Below the pieces are notes generated by a model that saw only the letters and a program-made list of their open reading frames with translations, was not told where the DNA came from and did no database searches. From contig CP136067.1 in the NCBI GenBank assembly GCA_032622095.1, positions 194,642,052 through 194,706,051 on the forward strand: a DNA stretch of 64,000 nucleotides. Reading direction: 5' to 3'. A program made the position numbers and the translations under genes. The stretch is from Siphonodentalium dalli. Lineage: Eukaryota > Mollusca > Scaphopoda > Gadilida > Siphonodentaliidae. Of this stretch, positions 30,591 through 41,049 are shown piece by piece. Each line of letters begins with the position of its first letter. Position 1 is the stretch's first letter.

Positions 30591-32830
30591 GAACTATACC
30601 GAATAACGGGACATTAGGACCATTACAGAAGTAACCTGGATATTAGATCTATACCGAATAACGGGACATTAGGACCATTACAGAAGTAACCTGGATATTA
30701 GATCAATACCGAATAACGGGACATTAGGACCATTACAGAAGTAACCTGGATATTAGATCAATACCGAATAAAGGGACATTAGGACCATTACAGAAGTAAC
30801 CTGGATACACTGGTATACCGAATAACGGGACATTAGGACCATTACAGAAGTAACCTCGATACATTGGTATACCGAATAACGGGACATTAGGACCATTACA
30901 GAAGTAACCTGGATATTAGATCAATACCGAATAAAGGGACATTAGGACCATTACAGAAGTAACCTGGATATTAGATCTATACCGAATAACGGGACATTAG
31001 GACCATTACAGAAGTAACCTGGATATTAGATCAATACCGAATAAAGGGACATTAGGACCATTACAGATGTAACCTGGATATTAGATCAATACCGAATAAA
31101 GGGACATTAGGACCATTACAGATGTAACCTGGATACACTGGTATACCGAATAAAGGGACATTAGGACCATTACAGAAGTAACCTGGATACACTGGTATAC
31201 CGAATAAAGGGACATTAGGACCATTACAGAAGTAACCTGGATATTAGATCAATACCGAATAAAGGGACATTAGGACCATTACAGAAGTAACCTGGATATT
31301 AGATCTATACCGAATAAAGGGACATTAGGACCATTACAGAAGTAACCTGGATATTAGATCTATACCGAATAAAGGGACATTAGGACCATTACAGAAGTAA
31401 CCTGGATATTAGATCAATACCGAATAAAGGGACATTAGGACCATTACAGAAGTAACCTGGATATTAGATCTATACCGAATAAAGGGACATTAGGACCATT
31501 ACAGAAGTAACCTGGATATTAGATCAATACCGAATAAAGGGACATTAGGACCATTACAGAAGTAACCTGGATATTAGATCAATACCGAATAAAGGGACAT
31601 TAGGACCATTACATAAGTTTTCTGGATATTAGATCTATACCGAATAACGGGACATTAGGACCATTACAGAAGTAACCTGGATATTAGATCAATACCGAAT
31701 AAAGGGACATTAGGACCATTACAGAAGTAACCTGGATATTAGATCTATACCGAATAAAGGGACATTAGGACCATTACAGAAGTAACCTGGATATTAGATC
31801 TATACCGAATAACGGGACATTAGGACCATTACAGAAGTAACCTGGGTATTAGATCTATACCGAATAACGGGACATTAGGATCATTACAGAAGTAACCTGG
31901 ATATTAGATCTATACCGAATAACGGGACATTAGGACCATTACAGAAGTAACCTGGATATTAGATCAATACCGAATAAAGGGACATTAGGACCATTACAGA
32001 AGTAACCTGGATATTAGATCTATACCGAATAACGGGACATTAGGACCATTACAGAAGTAACCTGGATATTAGATCTATACCGAATAACGGGACATTAGGA
32101 CCATTACAGAAGTAACCTGGGTATTAGATCTATACCGAATAACGGGACATTAGGACCATTACAGAAGTAACCTGGATATTAGATCTATACCAAATAAAGG
32201 GACATTAGGACCATTACAGAAGTAACCTGGGTATTAGATCAATACCGAATAAAGGGACATTAGGACCATTACATAAGTTTTCTGGATATTAGATCTATAC
32301 CGAATAAAGGGACATTAGGACCATTACAGAAGTAACCTGGGTATTAGATCTATACCGAATAACGGGACATTAGGACCATTACAGAAGTAACCTGGGTATT
32401 AGATCTATACCGAATAACGGGACATTAGGACCATTACAGAAGTAACCTGGATATTAGATCTATACCGAATAAAGGGACATTAGGACCATTACAGAAGTAA
32501 ACTGGGTATTAGATCTATACCGAATAACGGGACATTAGGACCATTACAGAAGTAACCTGGATATTAGATCTATACCAAATAAAGGGACATTAGGACCATT
32601 ACAGATGTAACCTGGATACACTGGCATACCGAATAACGGGACATTATGACCATTACAGAAGTAACCTGGGTATTAGATCTATACCGAATAACGGGACATT
32701 AGGACCATTACAGAAGTAACCTGGATATTAGATCAATACCGAATAAAGGGACATTGGACCATTACAGAAGTAACCTGGATATTAGATCTATACCGAATAA
32801 AGGGACATTAGGACCATTACAGAAGTAACC
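30591..32830. repeat. Duplicated ~2.24-kb block inside the array, copy 1
   Basis: Rare unit variants recur in the same order at a constant offset of 2,686 bp. GAACTATACC is at 30,591/33,277 and the 54-bp variant at 30,803/33,489. CTCGATACATTGG is at 30,855/33,541. CATAAGTTTT units are at 31,611/34,297 and 32,271/34,957. GGATCATT is at 31,881/34,567 (from TCATT), CAGATG at 32,601/35,287 and ACATTATGACC at 32,641/35,327. Between the anchors compared, I noticed one substitution (GGCATACC versus GGTATACC near 32,625) and one 1-bp deletion (ACATTGGACC near 32,751). The match fades just before 30,591 and at about 32,830. Confidence 0.88.
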
Positions 32831-33276
32831 TGGATATTAGATCTATACCGAATAAAGGGACATTAGGACCATTACAGAAGTAACCTGGATATTAGATCTA
32901 TACCGAATAAAGGGACATTAGGACCATTACAGAAGTAACCTGGATACACTGGTATACCGAATAACGGACATTAGGACCATTACAGAAGTAACCTGGATAC
33001 ACTGGTATACCGAATAACGGGACATTAGGACCATTACAGAAGTAACCTGGATATTGGATCTATACCGAATAACGGGACATTAGGACCATTACAGAAGTAA
33101 CCTGGATATTAGAACTATACCGAATAAAGGGACATTAGGACCATTACAGAAGTAACCTGGGTATTAGATCAATACCGAATAAAGGGACATTAGGACCATT
33201 ACAGAAGTAACCTGGATATTAGATCAATACCGAATAAAGGGACATTAGGACCATTACATAAGTAACCTGGATATTA

Positions 33277-35517
33277 GAACTATACCGAATAACGGGACAT
33301 TAGGACCATTACAGAAGTAACCTGGATATTAGATCTATACCGAATAACGGGACATTAGGACCATTACAGAAGTAACCTGGATATTAGATCAATACCGAAT
33401 AACGGGACATTAGGACCATTACAGAAGTAACCTGGATATTAGATCAATACCGAATAAAGGGACATTAGGACCATTACAGAAGTAACCTGGATACACTGGT
33501 ATACCGAATAACGGGACATTAGGACCATTACAGAAGTAACCTCGATACATTGGTATACCGAATAACGGGACATTAGGACCATTACAGAAGTAACCTGGAT
33601 ATTAGATCAATACCGAATAAAGGGACATTAGGACCATTACAGAAGTAACCTGGATATTAGATCTATACCGAATAACGGGACATTAGGACCATTACAGAAG
33701 TAACCTGGATATTAGATCAATACCGAATAAAGGGACATTAGGACCATTACAGATGTAACCTGGATATTAGATCAATACCGAATAAAGGGACATTAGGACC
33801 ATTACAGATGTAACCTGGATACACTGGTATACCGAATAAAGGGACATTAGGACCATTACAGAAGTAACCTGGATACACTGGTATACCGAATAAAGGGACA
33901 TTAGGACCATTACAGAAGTAACCTGGATATTAGATCAATACCGAATAAAGGGACATTAGGACCATTACAGAAGTAACCTGGATATTAGATCTATACCGAA
34001 TAAAGGGACATTAGGACCATTACAGAAGTAACCTGGATATTAGATCTATACCGAATAAAGGGACATTAGGACCATTACAGAAGTAACCTGGATATTAGAT
34101 CAATACCGAATAAAGGGACATTAGGACCATTACAGAAGTAACCTGGATATTAGATCTATACCGAATAAAGGGACATTAGGACCATTACAGAAGTAACCTG
34201 GATATTAGATCAATACCGAATAAAGGGACATTAGGACCATTACAGAAGTAACCTGGATATTAGATCAATACCGAATAAAGGGACATTAGGACCATTACAT
34301 AAGTTTTCTGGATATTAGATCTATACCGAATAACGGGACATTAGGACCATTACAGAAGTAACCTGGATATTAGATCAATACCGAATAAAGGGACATTAGG
34401 ACCATTACAGAAGTAACCTGGATATTAGATCTATACCGAATAAAGGGACATTAGGACCATTACAGAAGTAACCTGGATATTAGATCTATACCGAATAACG
34501 GGACATTAGGACCATTACAGAAGTAACCTGGGTATTAGATCTATACCGAATAACGGGACATTAGGATCATTACAGAAGTAACCTGGATATTAGATCTATA
34601 CCGAATAACGGGACATTAGGACCATTACAGAAGTAACCTGGATATTAGATCAATACCGAATAAAGGGACATTAGGACCATTACAGAAGTAACCTGGATAT
34701 TAGATCTATACCGAATAACGGGACATTAGGACCATTACAGAAGTAACCTGGATATTAGATCTATACCGAATAACGGGACATTAGGACCATTACAGAAGTA
34801 ACCTGGGTATTAGATCTATACCGAATAACGGGACATTAGGACCATTACAGAAGTAACCTGGATATTAGATCTATACCAAATAAAGGGACATTAGGACCAT
34901 TACAGAAGTAACCTGGGTATTAGATCAATACCGAATAAAGGGACATTAGGACCATTACATAAGTTTTCTGGATATTAGATCTATACCGAATAAAGGGACA
35001 TTAGGACCATTACAGAAGTAACCTGGGTATTAGATCTATACCGAATAACGGGACATTAGGACCATTACAGAAGTAACCTGGGTATTAGATCTATACCGAA
35101 TAACGGGACATTAGGACCATTACAGAAGTAACCTGGATATTAGATCTATACCGAATAAAGGGACATTAGGACCATTACAGAAGTAAACTGGGTATTAGAT
35201 CTATACCGAATAACGGGACATTAGGACCATTACAGAAGTAACCTGGATATTAGATCTATACCAAATAAAGGGACATTAGGACCATTACAGATGTAACCTG
35301 GATACACTGGTATACCGAATAACGGGACATTATGACCATTACAGAAGTAACCTGGGTATTAGATCTATACCGAATAACGGGACATTAGGACCATTACAGA
35401 AGTAACCTGGATATTAGATCAATACCGAATAAAGGGACATTAGGACCATTACAGAAGTAACCTGGATATTAGATCTATACCGAATAAAGGGACATTAGGA
35501 CCATTACAGAAGTAACC
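33277..35517. repeat. Duplicated ~2.24-kb block inside the array, copy 2
   Basis: Second copy of the block starting at 30,591, offset 2,686 bp, with the same order of rare variant units. The stretch between the copies (about 32,830-33,276) is ordinary array. The near-identity implies a recent segmental duplication by unequal exchange or replication slippage, or an assembly artefact. Confidence 0.88.
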
Positions 35518-37721
35518 TGGATATTAGATCAATACCGAATAAAGGGACATTAGGACCATTACAGAAGTAACCTGGATATTAGATCTATACCGAATAAAGG
35601 GACATTAGGACCATTACAGAAGTAACCTGGGTATTAGATCAATACCGAATAAAGGGACATTAGGACCATTACAGAAGTAACCTGGATATTAGATCTATAC
35701 CGAATAAAGGGACATTAGGACCATTACAGAAGTAACCTGGATATTAGATCAATACCGAATAAAGGGACATTAGGACCATTACATAAGTTTTCTGGATATT
35801 AGATCTATACCGAATAAAGGGACATTAGGACCATTACAGAAGTAACCTGGATACACTGGTATACCGAATAAAGGGACATTAGGACCATTACAGAAGTAAC
35901 CTGGATACACTGGTATACCGAATAAAGGGACATTAGGACCATTACATAAGTAACCTGGATATTGGATCTATACCGAATAACGGGACATTAGGACCATTAC
36001 AGAAGTAACCTGGATATTAGAACTATACCGAATAAAGGGACATTAGGACCATTACAGAAGTAACCTGGATATTAGAACTATACCGAATAAAGGGACATTA
36101 GGACCATTACAGAAGTAACCTGGATATTAGATCTATACCGAATAACGGGACATTAGGACCATTACAGAAGTAACCTGGATATTAGAACTATACCGAATAA
36201 AGGGACATTAGGACCATTACAGAAGTAACCTGGATATTAGAACTATACCGAATAAAGGGACATTAGTACCATTACAGAAGTAACCTGGATATTAGAACTA
36301 TACCGAATAACGGGACATTAGGACCATTACAGAAGTAACCTGGATATTAGATCTATACCGAATAACGGGACATTAGGACCATTACAGAAGTAACCTGGAT
36401 ATTAGAACTATACCGAATAAAGGGACATTAGGACCATTACAGAAGTAACCTGGATATTAGAACTATACCGAATAAAGGGACATTAGGACCATTACAGAAG
36501 TAACCTGGATATTAGATCTATACCGAATAACGGGACATTAGGACCATTACAGAAGTAACCTGGATATTAGATCTATACCGAATAACGGGACATTAGGACC
36601 ATTACAGAAGTAACCTGGATATTAGATCTATACCGAATAACGGGACATTAGGACCATTACAGAAGTAACCTGGATATTAGATCTATACCGAATAACGGGA
36701 CATTAGGACCATTACAGAAGTAACCTGGATATTAGATCTATACCGAATAAAGGGACATTAGGACCATTACAGAAGTAACCTGGGTATTAGATCTATACCG
36801 AATAACGGGACATTAGGACCATTACAGAAGTAACCTGGATATTAGATCTATACCGAATAAAGGGACATTAGGACCATTACAGAAGTAACCTGGATATTAG
36901 ATCTATACCGAATAAAGGGACATTAGGACCATTACAGAAGTAACCTGGATACACTGGTATACCGAATAACGGGACATTAGGACCATTACAGAAGTAACCT
37001 GGATACACTGGTATACCGAATAACGGACATTAGGACCATTACAGAAGTAACCTGGATACACTGGTATACCGAATAAAGGGACATTAGGACCATTACAGAA
37101 GTAACCTGGATACACTGGTATACCGAATAAAGGGACATTAGGACCATTACAGAAGTAACCTGGATATTAGATCAATACCGAATAACGGGACATAGGACCA
37201 TTACAGAAGTAACCTGGATATTAGATCAATACCGAATAAAGGGACATTAGGACCATTACAGAAGTAACCTGGATATTAGATCTATACCGAATAAAGGGAC
37301 ATTAGGACCATTACAGAAGTAACCTGGATATTAGAACTATACCGAATAAAGGGGACATTAGGACCATTACAGAAGTAACCTGGATATTAGATCTATACCG
37401 AATAAAGGGACATTAGGACCATTACAGAAGTAACCTGGATATTAGATCTATACCGAATAAAGGGACATTAGGACCATTACAGAAGTAACCTGGATACACT
37501 GGTATACCGAATAACGGGACATTAGGACCATTACAGAAGTAACCTGGATATTGGATCTATACCGAATAACGGGACATTAGGACCATTACAGAAGTAACCT
37601 GGATATTAGATCTATACCGAATAACGGGACATTAGGACCATTACAGAAGTAACCTGGATATTAGATCTATACCGAATAACGGGACATTAGGACCATTACA
37701 GAAGTAACCTCGATATTAGAT

Positions 37722-37821
37722 NNNNNNNNNNNNNNNNNNNNNNNNNNNNNNNNNNNNNNNNNNNNNNNNNNNNNNNNNNNNNNNNNNNNNNNNNNNNNNN
37801 NNNNNNNNNNNNNNNNNNNNN
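37722..37821. other. Assembly gap (100 N)
   Basis: Exactly 100 N, the conventional placeholder for a gap of unknown size. The array enters it in mid-unit and a different sequence leaves it, so the true right end of the array and an unknown amount of sequence are missing. Confidence 0.99.
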
Positions 37822-37898
37822 GATTTTCTACTAGGTGAATACCTGTGCCCATGCTTCAAAAACAACTGCACAGTTTCCCATGTAGTAAAAACCTGTGC

Positions 37899-38405
37899 CA
37901 AGCTTAAATAATTCGCCCCCCCCCTGTGCCAAGCTTAACAATTCGCCCTCCCCCTGGCCAAGCTTAAACAATTCGCCCCCCCCCCCCCCCTTGTGCCAAG
38001 CTTAAACAATTCTCCCCCCCCCCCTGTGCCAAGCTTAAACAATTCGCCCCCCCTGGCCAAGCTTAAACAATTCGCCCCCTTGACCAAGCTTAAACAATTC
38101 CCCCCCCCCCTGTGCCAAGCTTAAACAATTCGCCCCCCCTGGCCAAGCTTAAAACAATCCCCCCCCCCCTGTGCCAAGCTTAAACAATTCGCCCCCCCCG
38201 GCCAAGCTTAAACAATTCGCCCCCCCTGGCCAAGCTTAAACAATTCGCCCCCCCCCCTGGCCAAGCTTAAACAATTCGCCCTCCCTGGCCAAGCTTAAAC
38301 AATTCGCCCCCCCCCCCTGGCCAAGCTTAAACAAACCCCCCCCCCCCCCTGGCCAAGCTTAAACAATCCCCCCCCCCCCCCCCCCCCCTGGCCAAGCTTA
38401 AACAA
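37899..38405. repeat. C-rich minisatellite with AAGCTT cores, 17 units
   Basis: Seventeen units of about 24-39 bp share the core CCAAGCTTAAACAATTC followed by a C run of 5 to 21 bases and TGG or TGTG. The longest run is C21 at 38,368-38,388. Length variation is almost entirely in the homopolymer. The minus strand is a regular series of G tracts, so G-quadruplex formation is plausible. Related single-copy sequence flanks it (TGTGCCAAGCTT near 37,897, TGTGCCAAGTT near 38,537), which suggests local origin. Glycine-rich short open frames here are translations of the G runs. Confidence 0.93.
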
Positions 38406-38943
38406 TTGTGCAGGAAATGAAGATGTACAAGTTCGGATTAAATTACGTATGTTACAAAAGCAAATAAATTCGAAATTGAATAAGGGGGATTCTTCCTCTA
38501 AAAATAGTGTACATTTTCCTATGGTGGTAAATATATGTGCCAAGTTAAAAAAGTGGGAAATGTGAGAATACAATAGGGACACATTTTAGCTGATTCCAGT
38601 ATTTTTTTAATTTTTATTTAGAAGAAAAGAATGACAAAGGAGGAAAACTTCTGAGATAAAATGCAGACACACATTCATTCTCTCAACCCACGGCTTGGAA
38701 GAGTGAAGCTCTTCCATGCCATGGCCCACTTTCTTACATGTGACATATAATTAGAAAATATTTAAAGGCACTCAATGTGTTCGGGTAATTTTAACAAAGA
38801 GTGTTCAGACTAAAAGTAAATTGACTCTATACCATGGTGTAATTTATTCTTTTGCTACAACAATGCTGATAAGAACAATAAATTAATATTTTTCTTCAGA
38901 ATGATTTTATAATTCACATTCAGCTACATTATTTATTTGATTA
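38406..38943. other. AT-rich non-coding stretch
   Basis: I looked on the minus strand for a next GPCR exon (phase 2, TM3 with Cys and a DRY-like motif) and found none. A small inverted repeat with GAAGAG/CTCTTC lies near 38,697-38,714. Nothing else is recognisable. Confidence 0.6.
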
Positions 38944-39352
38944 TATGTGACCCGCCATATCAAATCCAGTCGGGAGTAGGTCGCCTCGCATATATAAGAG
39001 AATGCATTGGCCTAACAATGTTTTACAATTTTAATAATTTGTTCTTGTATTCTTTAACAATTTTATAATTTCACCCATACAGAGCCCCAGACAAACATGA
39101 GCAGACGACACTCTTCTATATGCTTCTATATATGTGTGGGGCTCCCTGCAGGGTAATGGATGTTATTTTATTTCATGTCCTAAAAATTGTAAGAAACATT
39201 TATTTAAAAAACATGATAAAAAATTGTTAGGCCAATGCATTCTCTTATATATGCGAGGCGACCTATGGTCGACTCGCATATGTAAGAGAATGCATCGGCA
39301 CAGGGTAAAAAAATCCCGACTTACGACTGGATTTGATATGGCGGGTCACATA
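38944..39352. mobile_element. MITE family A, copy 1 (TA-type ends, twin-hairpin core, one hairpin half deleted)
   Basis: Terminal inverted repeats match perfectly over 29 bp: 38,944-38,972 begins TATGTGACCCGCC and 39,324-39,352 ends GGCGGGTCACATA. The left flank is TA; the right flank is TG, so the target duplication is imperfect or mutated. The core reads as the reverse complement of copy 2 at 44,944-45,381. The right hairpin is complete (39,232-39,298). At the left only the distal half survives (about 38,979-39,010), joined directly to the terminal repeat, indicating an internal deletion. No protein is encoded; a non-autonomous Tc1/mariner-like element is the best guess. It lies in intron 2 of the GPCR gene. 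Confidence 0.85.
39232..39298. repeat. 67-bp hairpin, right hairpin of MITE A copy 1
   Basis: Near-perfect palindrome with arms CCAATGCATTCTCTTATATA and its complement, closed by GGCGACCTATGGTCGA. One of seven complete copies in the window; two arm bases have diverged (CATATGTAAG, GCATCGG). Confidence 0.9.
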
Positions 39353-39508
39353 TGTAGTATTTAATGTTTGCATAATCAAAGTTCCAAACACTGCAGTTTT
39401 AAATATTTTACATTCTGAATTTACCACAAAAAATATAATTAGACAATTTAACCATATTTCAACTGTATTGTAAATATTGTAGTTATTGTAATTATTGGTT
39501 ATATATAC

Positions 39509-39671
39509 CTCTTAGTGAATGAAGCTACAGCTGCAAATGGAATCCCAATTACACTGTGTATGAGGTCGGCAACTATGACATTTAGGATGAATAGGTTAAT
39601 GTTTTGTCTGCACATGCGCGCCTTTATGAAGATAATCAGCATCAACCCATTTCCGATACATGCTATCACCA
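39509..39671 (-). CDS. Class A GPCR, exon 2 (end of TM1, loop 1, TM2)
   Basis: This 163-nt exon encodes residues 31-83 of a predicted class A G-protein-coupled receptor. The minus strand shows an acceptor TTATTTCTATTTTCAG ending at 39,672, then TG plus 53 codons plus AG, then a donor AG|GTATATA with GT at 39,508-39,507. The translation has the TM1 signature ACIGNGLMLIIFIK and the TM2 signature NLFILNVIVADL. Asn37 (position 1.50) and Asp65 (2.50) are 28 residues apart, as in rhodopsin and beta-adrenergic receptors. Loop 1 is basic (KARMCRQN). The exon starts in phase 1 and completes a Val codon with the last base of the exon at 52,130-52,217. It ends in phase 2; no following exon lies between here and the gap. 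Subfamily and ligand cannot be named. It could be a pseudogene remnant, but both splice sites and the frame are intact. Confidence 0.82.
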
Positions 39672-39904
39672 CTGAAAATAGAAATAATTTACACGTATAG
39701 GCGCGAGAGGGCTTCGACTTGCAATACTTGTTAGCTAGAAATTGACAACGTTAACCCTTTACCCAACAAAACGGCCAAAAACGGCCAAATAAAGCTTCAA
39801 CAGCCTAAAATATCTTCGGTCTGTCTCAATAGAACCATACAAATATGGATATCATTGGAACCGGCTCCTTGACCACATTGTGATAGTTACTGTTATGCCC
39901 AGTG

Positions 39905-39971
39905 CCAATGCATTCTCTTATATATGCGAGTCGACCATAGGTCGCCTCGCATATATAAGAGAATGCATTGG
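39905..39971. repeat. 67-bp hairpin, left hairpin of MITE B copy 1
   Basis: Arms CCAATGCATTCTCTTATATA and complement pair perfectly. The asymmetric centre, GAGTCGACCATAGGTCGCCTC, is in the opposite orientation to that of the right hairpin. Confidence 0.92.
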
Positions 39972-40052
39972 CCTAAAAAAAATCTTTTTTTAACACTTTT
40001 TACCATTTTTTCTTACATTCTTTAACAATTTTATAATATTTAATGTGTTAAG

Positions 40053-40119
40053 CCAATGCATTCTCTTATATATGCGAGGCGACCTATGGTCGACTCGCAT
40101 ATATAAGAGAATGCATTGG
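40053..40119. repeat. 67-bp hairpin, right hairpin of MITE B copy 1
   Basis: Exact-type inverted copy of the hairpin at 39,905-39,971; its centre reads GAGGCGACCTATGGTCGACTC. Confidence 0.92.
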
Positions 40120-40170
40120 CACAGGGCCGTTCTGTTAGGTAAAGGGTTAACCAATTAATTCTTGTTAAAT

Positions 40171-40276
40171 ATTCATTGACAGAGAATATTCCCTTAGGAA
40201 ATGTTCAGATAATAAAATCAACTTTGACCACAGGTCGTTTGTTGAACTTATTATCTGAACATTTCCACCAATGAAT
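40171..40276. repeat. Imperfect palindrome, ~106 bp
   Basis: The 19-bp arms GGAAATGTTCAGATAATAA (40,197-40,215) and TTATTATCTGAACATTTCC (40,248-40,266) are perfect complements. Outer arms ATTCATTG (40,171) and CAATGAAT (40,269) extend the fold. Probably the remains of a small foldback element. Confidence 0.8.
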
Positions 40277-41049
40277 AGGAATCATTCTGCTCTTGTATTA
40301 TCTATTGTTCTGTATGTCGTCTGCTTTTATTACATGAACACCCCTCCAAATAAATAATAAACTGTTCCAATTTATACATTTATAGCTATAAGGGAGAATC
40401 CATTCATATAGAAAGTGTTATTAAACGGTAATGAACTGCACGCGTTTGGGTGACTGAATGTCACGAAACTCTCCAAATCCAGTAAGGTTTAACGAATGAA
40501 GAACTAAATTTTGTTCCATGCATAATTGAGTAATCGGAGGATGTTAAATGCGGTTAGAGTGGGTACACACTTGTATGTAATTTCTGTAAGTAAAATGCAT
40601 GTAACTTACAGCGTTACCTCCGCAAGAGCACGATTGATCGTCCATAAATACGAGATTTGCTGGTTCAGTTCAAAGTTCAAAAGCTTTATTTATAAAGTCA
40701 GGCATATTAAATTACAAACATGAGAATTAAGCTCTTAACTGACTTGTAAAACAATGAATATGTACATAAACAGTAACGTGAATAAAATACAACCTATCTG
40801 AAAAATAAATTACATGTATATTAGCTAAAACATTGTAAAAGACGAATAAAATCACTAAGGACAGGTAAAATCACTGAGGACAGGTAGCCCTGACTCGAAC
40901 AAAGGCGTAAGACACAAACTTGTATATTCATATACGGCACAGTAATGTGCACAACGAGTCCATATTTCATGCCTGTATAACACGTTTTGTTCCATTCAGA
41001 GATACCAGACCAGAGAGTGAGGATTAAAATACAAAACATATACATATAA

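Larger units (their letters stand above)
1..37721. repeat. Giant satellite array, 55-bp unit, ~686 copies
   Basis: Head-to-tail copies of a 55-bp unit begin at base 1 and continue without interruption to the assembly gap. The phase is shown by the ACCATTACAG start recurring at 1, 56 and 111. The unit is about 35% GC. Most copies carry AGATCT (a BglII site), which is often replaced by AGATCA or AGATAT. Variation sits at a few fixed positions: CAGAAG/CATAAG/CTGAAG, CCTGG/CCAGG/CCTCG, ACCGAA/ACCTAA, and the AAAGTG/AAAGGG/AACGGG/AACGTG/AACCTG/AACATG site. Units of 53 bp (for example at 7,501 and 7,719) and 54 bp also occur. Because 55 is not a multiple of 3, no conserved reading frame can run through it, and short open frames in it are accidental. 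The left end lies outside the window, so true copy number is higher. If the GPCR exons at 39.5 and 52.1 kb belong to a gene that continues leftward, the array is intronic; a heterochromatic or centromeric location is also possible. Confidence 0.97.
30541..37721. repeat. Distal domain of the 55-bp array (GGG type with 54-bp variants)
   Basis: From about 30.54 kb onward I find no AAAGTG or AACGTG units; the site is almost uniformly AAAGGG or AACGGG. To the left, GTG units are the majority or common. This domain alone carries 54-bp units in which TATTAGATCTATACC is replaced by TACACTGGTATACC (first near 30,803), and units with CATAAGTTTTCTGG (31,611, 32,271, 34,297, 34,957 and about 35,782). It also carries GAACTATACC units (30,591, 33,277 and many at 36.0-36.5 kb). 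The change is abrupt, within one or two units, suggesting separately amplified sub-arrays placed next to each other. Confidence 0.88.
39751..40150. mobile_element. MITE family B, copy 1 (TTAA target, piggyBac-like ends)
   Basis: Both ends are TTAA followed by an inverted repeat, CCCTTTACCCAACAAAACGG at the left and CCGTTCTGTTAGGTAAAGGG at the right, within 400 bp. A TTAA target with CCC-starting repeats is the hallmark of the piggyBac superfamily. No transposase is present. The left arm has an extra ~130 bp (AAGCTTCAACAGCC to GTTATGCCC) absent from the right arm. The core has two 67-bp hairpins (39,905-39,971 and 40,053-40,119) separated by 81 bp. Copy 2 is at 44,492-44,879. Confidence 0.9.

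Noticed and set aside
36903-37115. Open frames on the minus strand of the 55-bp array
   Set aside because: The unit is not a multiple of 3 and most units contain stops; the frame is open only because 54-bp variant units happen to be adjacent.
1-37721. CRISPR-like or centromere-specific array
   Set aside because: There are no unique spacers between repeats, and I see no CENP-B box pattern (TTCG...CGGG) in the unit; it is a plain satellite as far as the sequence shows.
38295-38582. Glycine-rich 95-codon frame
   Set aside because: Translation of the G-run minisatellite.
38401-38943. Search for the receptor's TM3 exon
   Set aside because: Minus-strand frames show only short hydrophobic strings such as IVLISIVVAKE followed by stops, with no Cys/DRY pattern.
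40595-40640. Possible small exon on the minus strand (ATG, 8 codons, then GGAG|GTAACG)
   Set aside because: Considered as the receptor's first exon, but it would leave TM1 too short; the exon at 52,130-52,217 fits far better.
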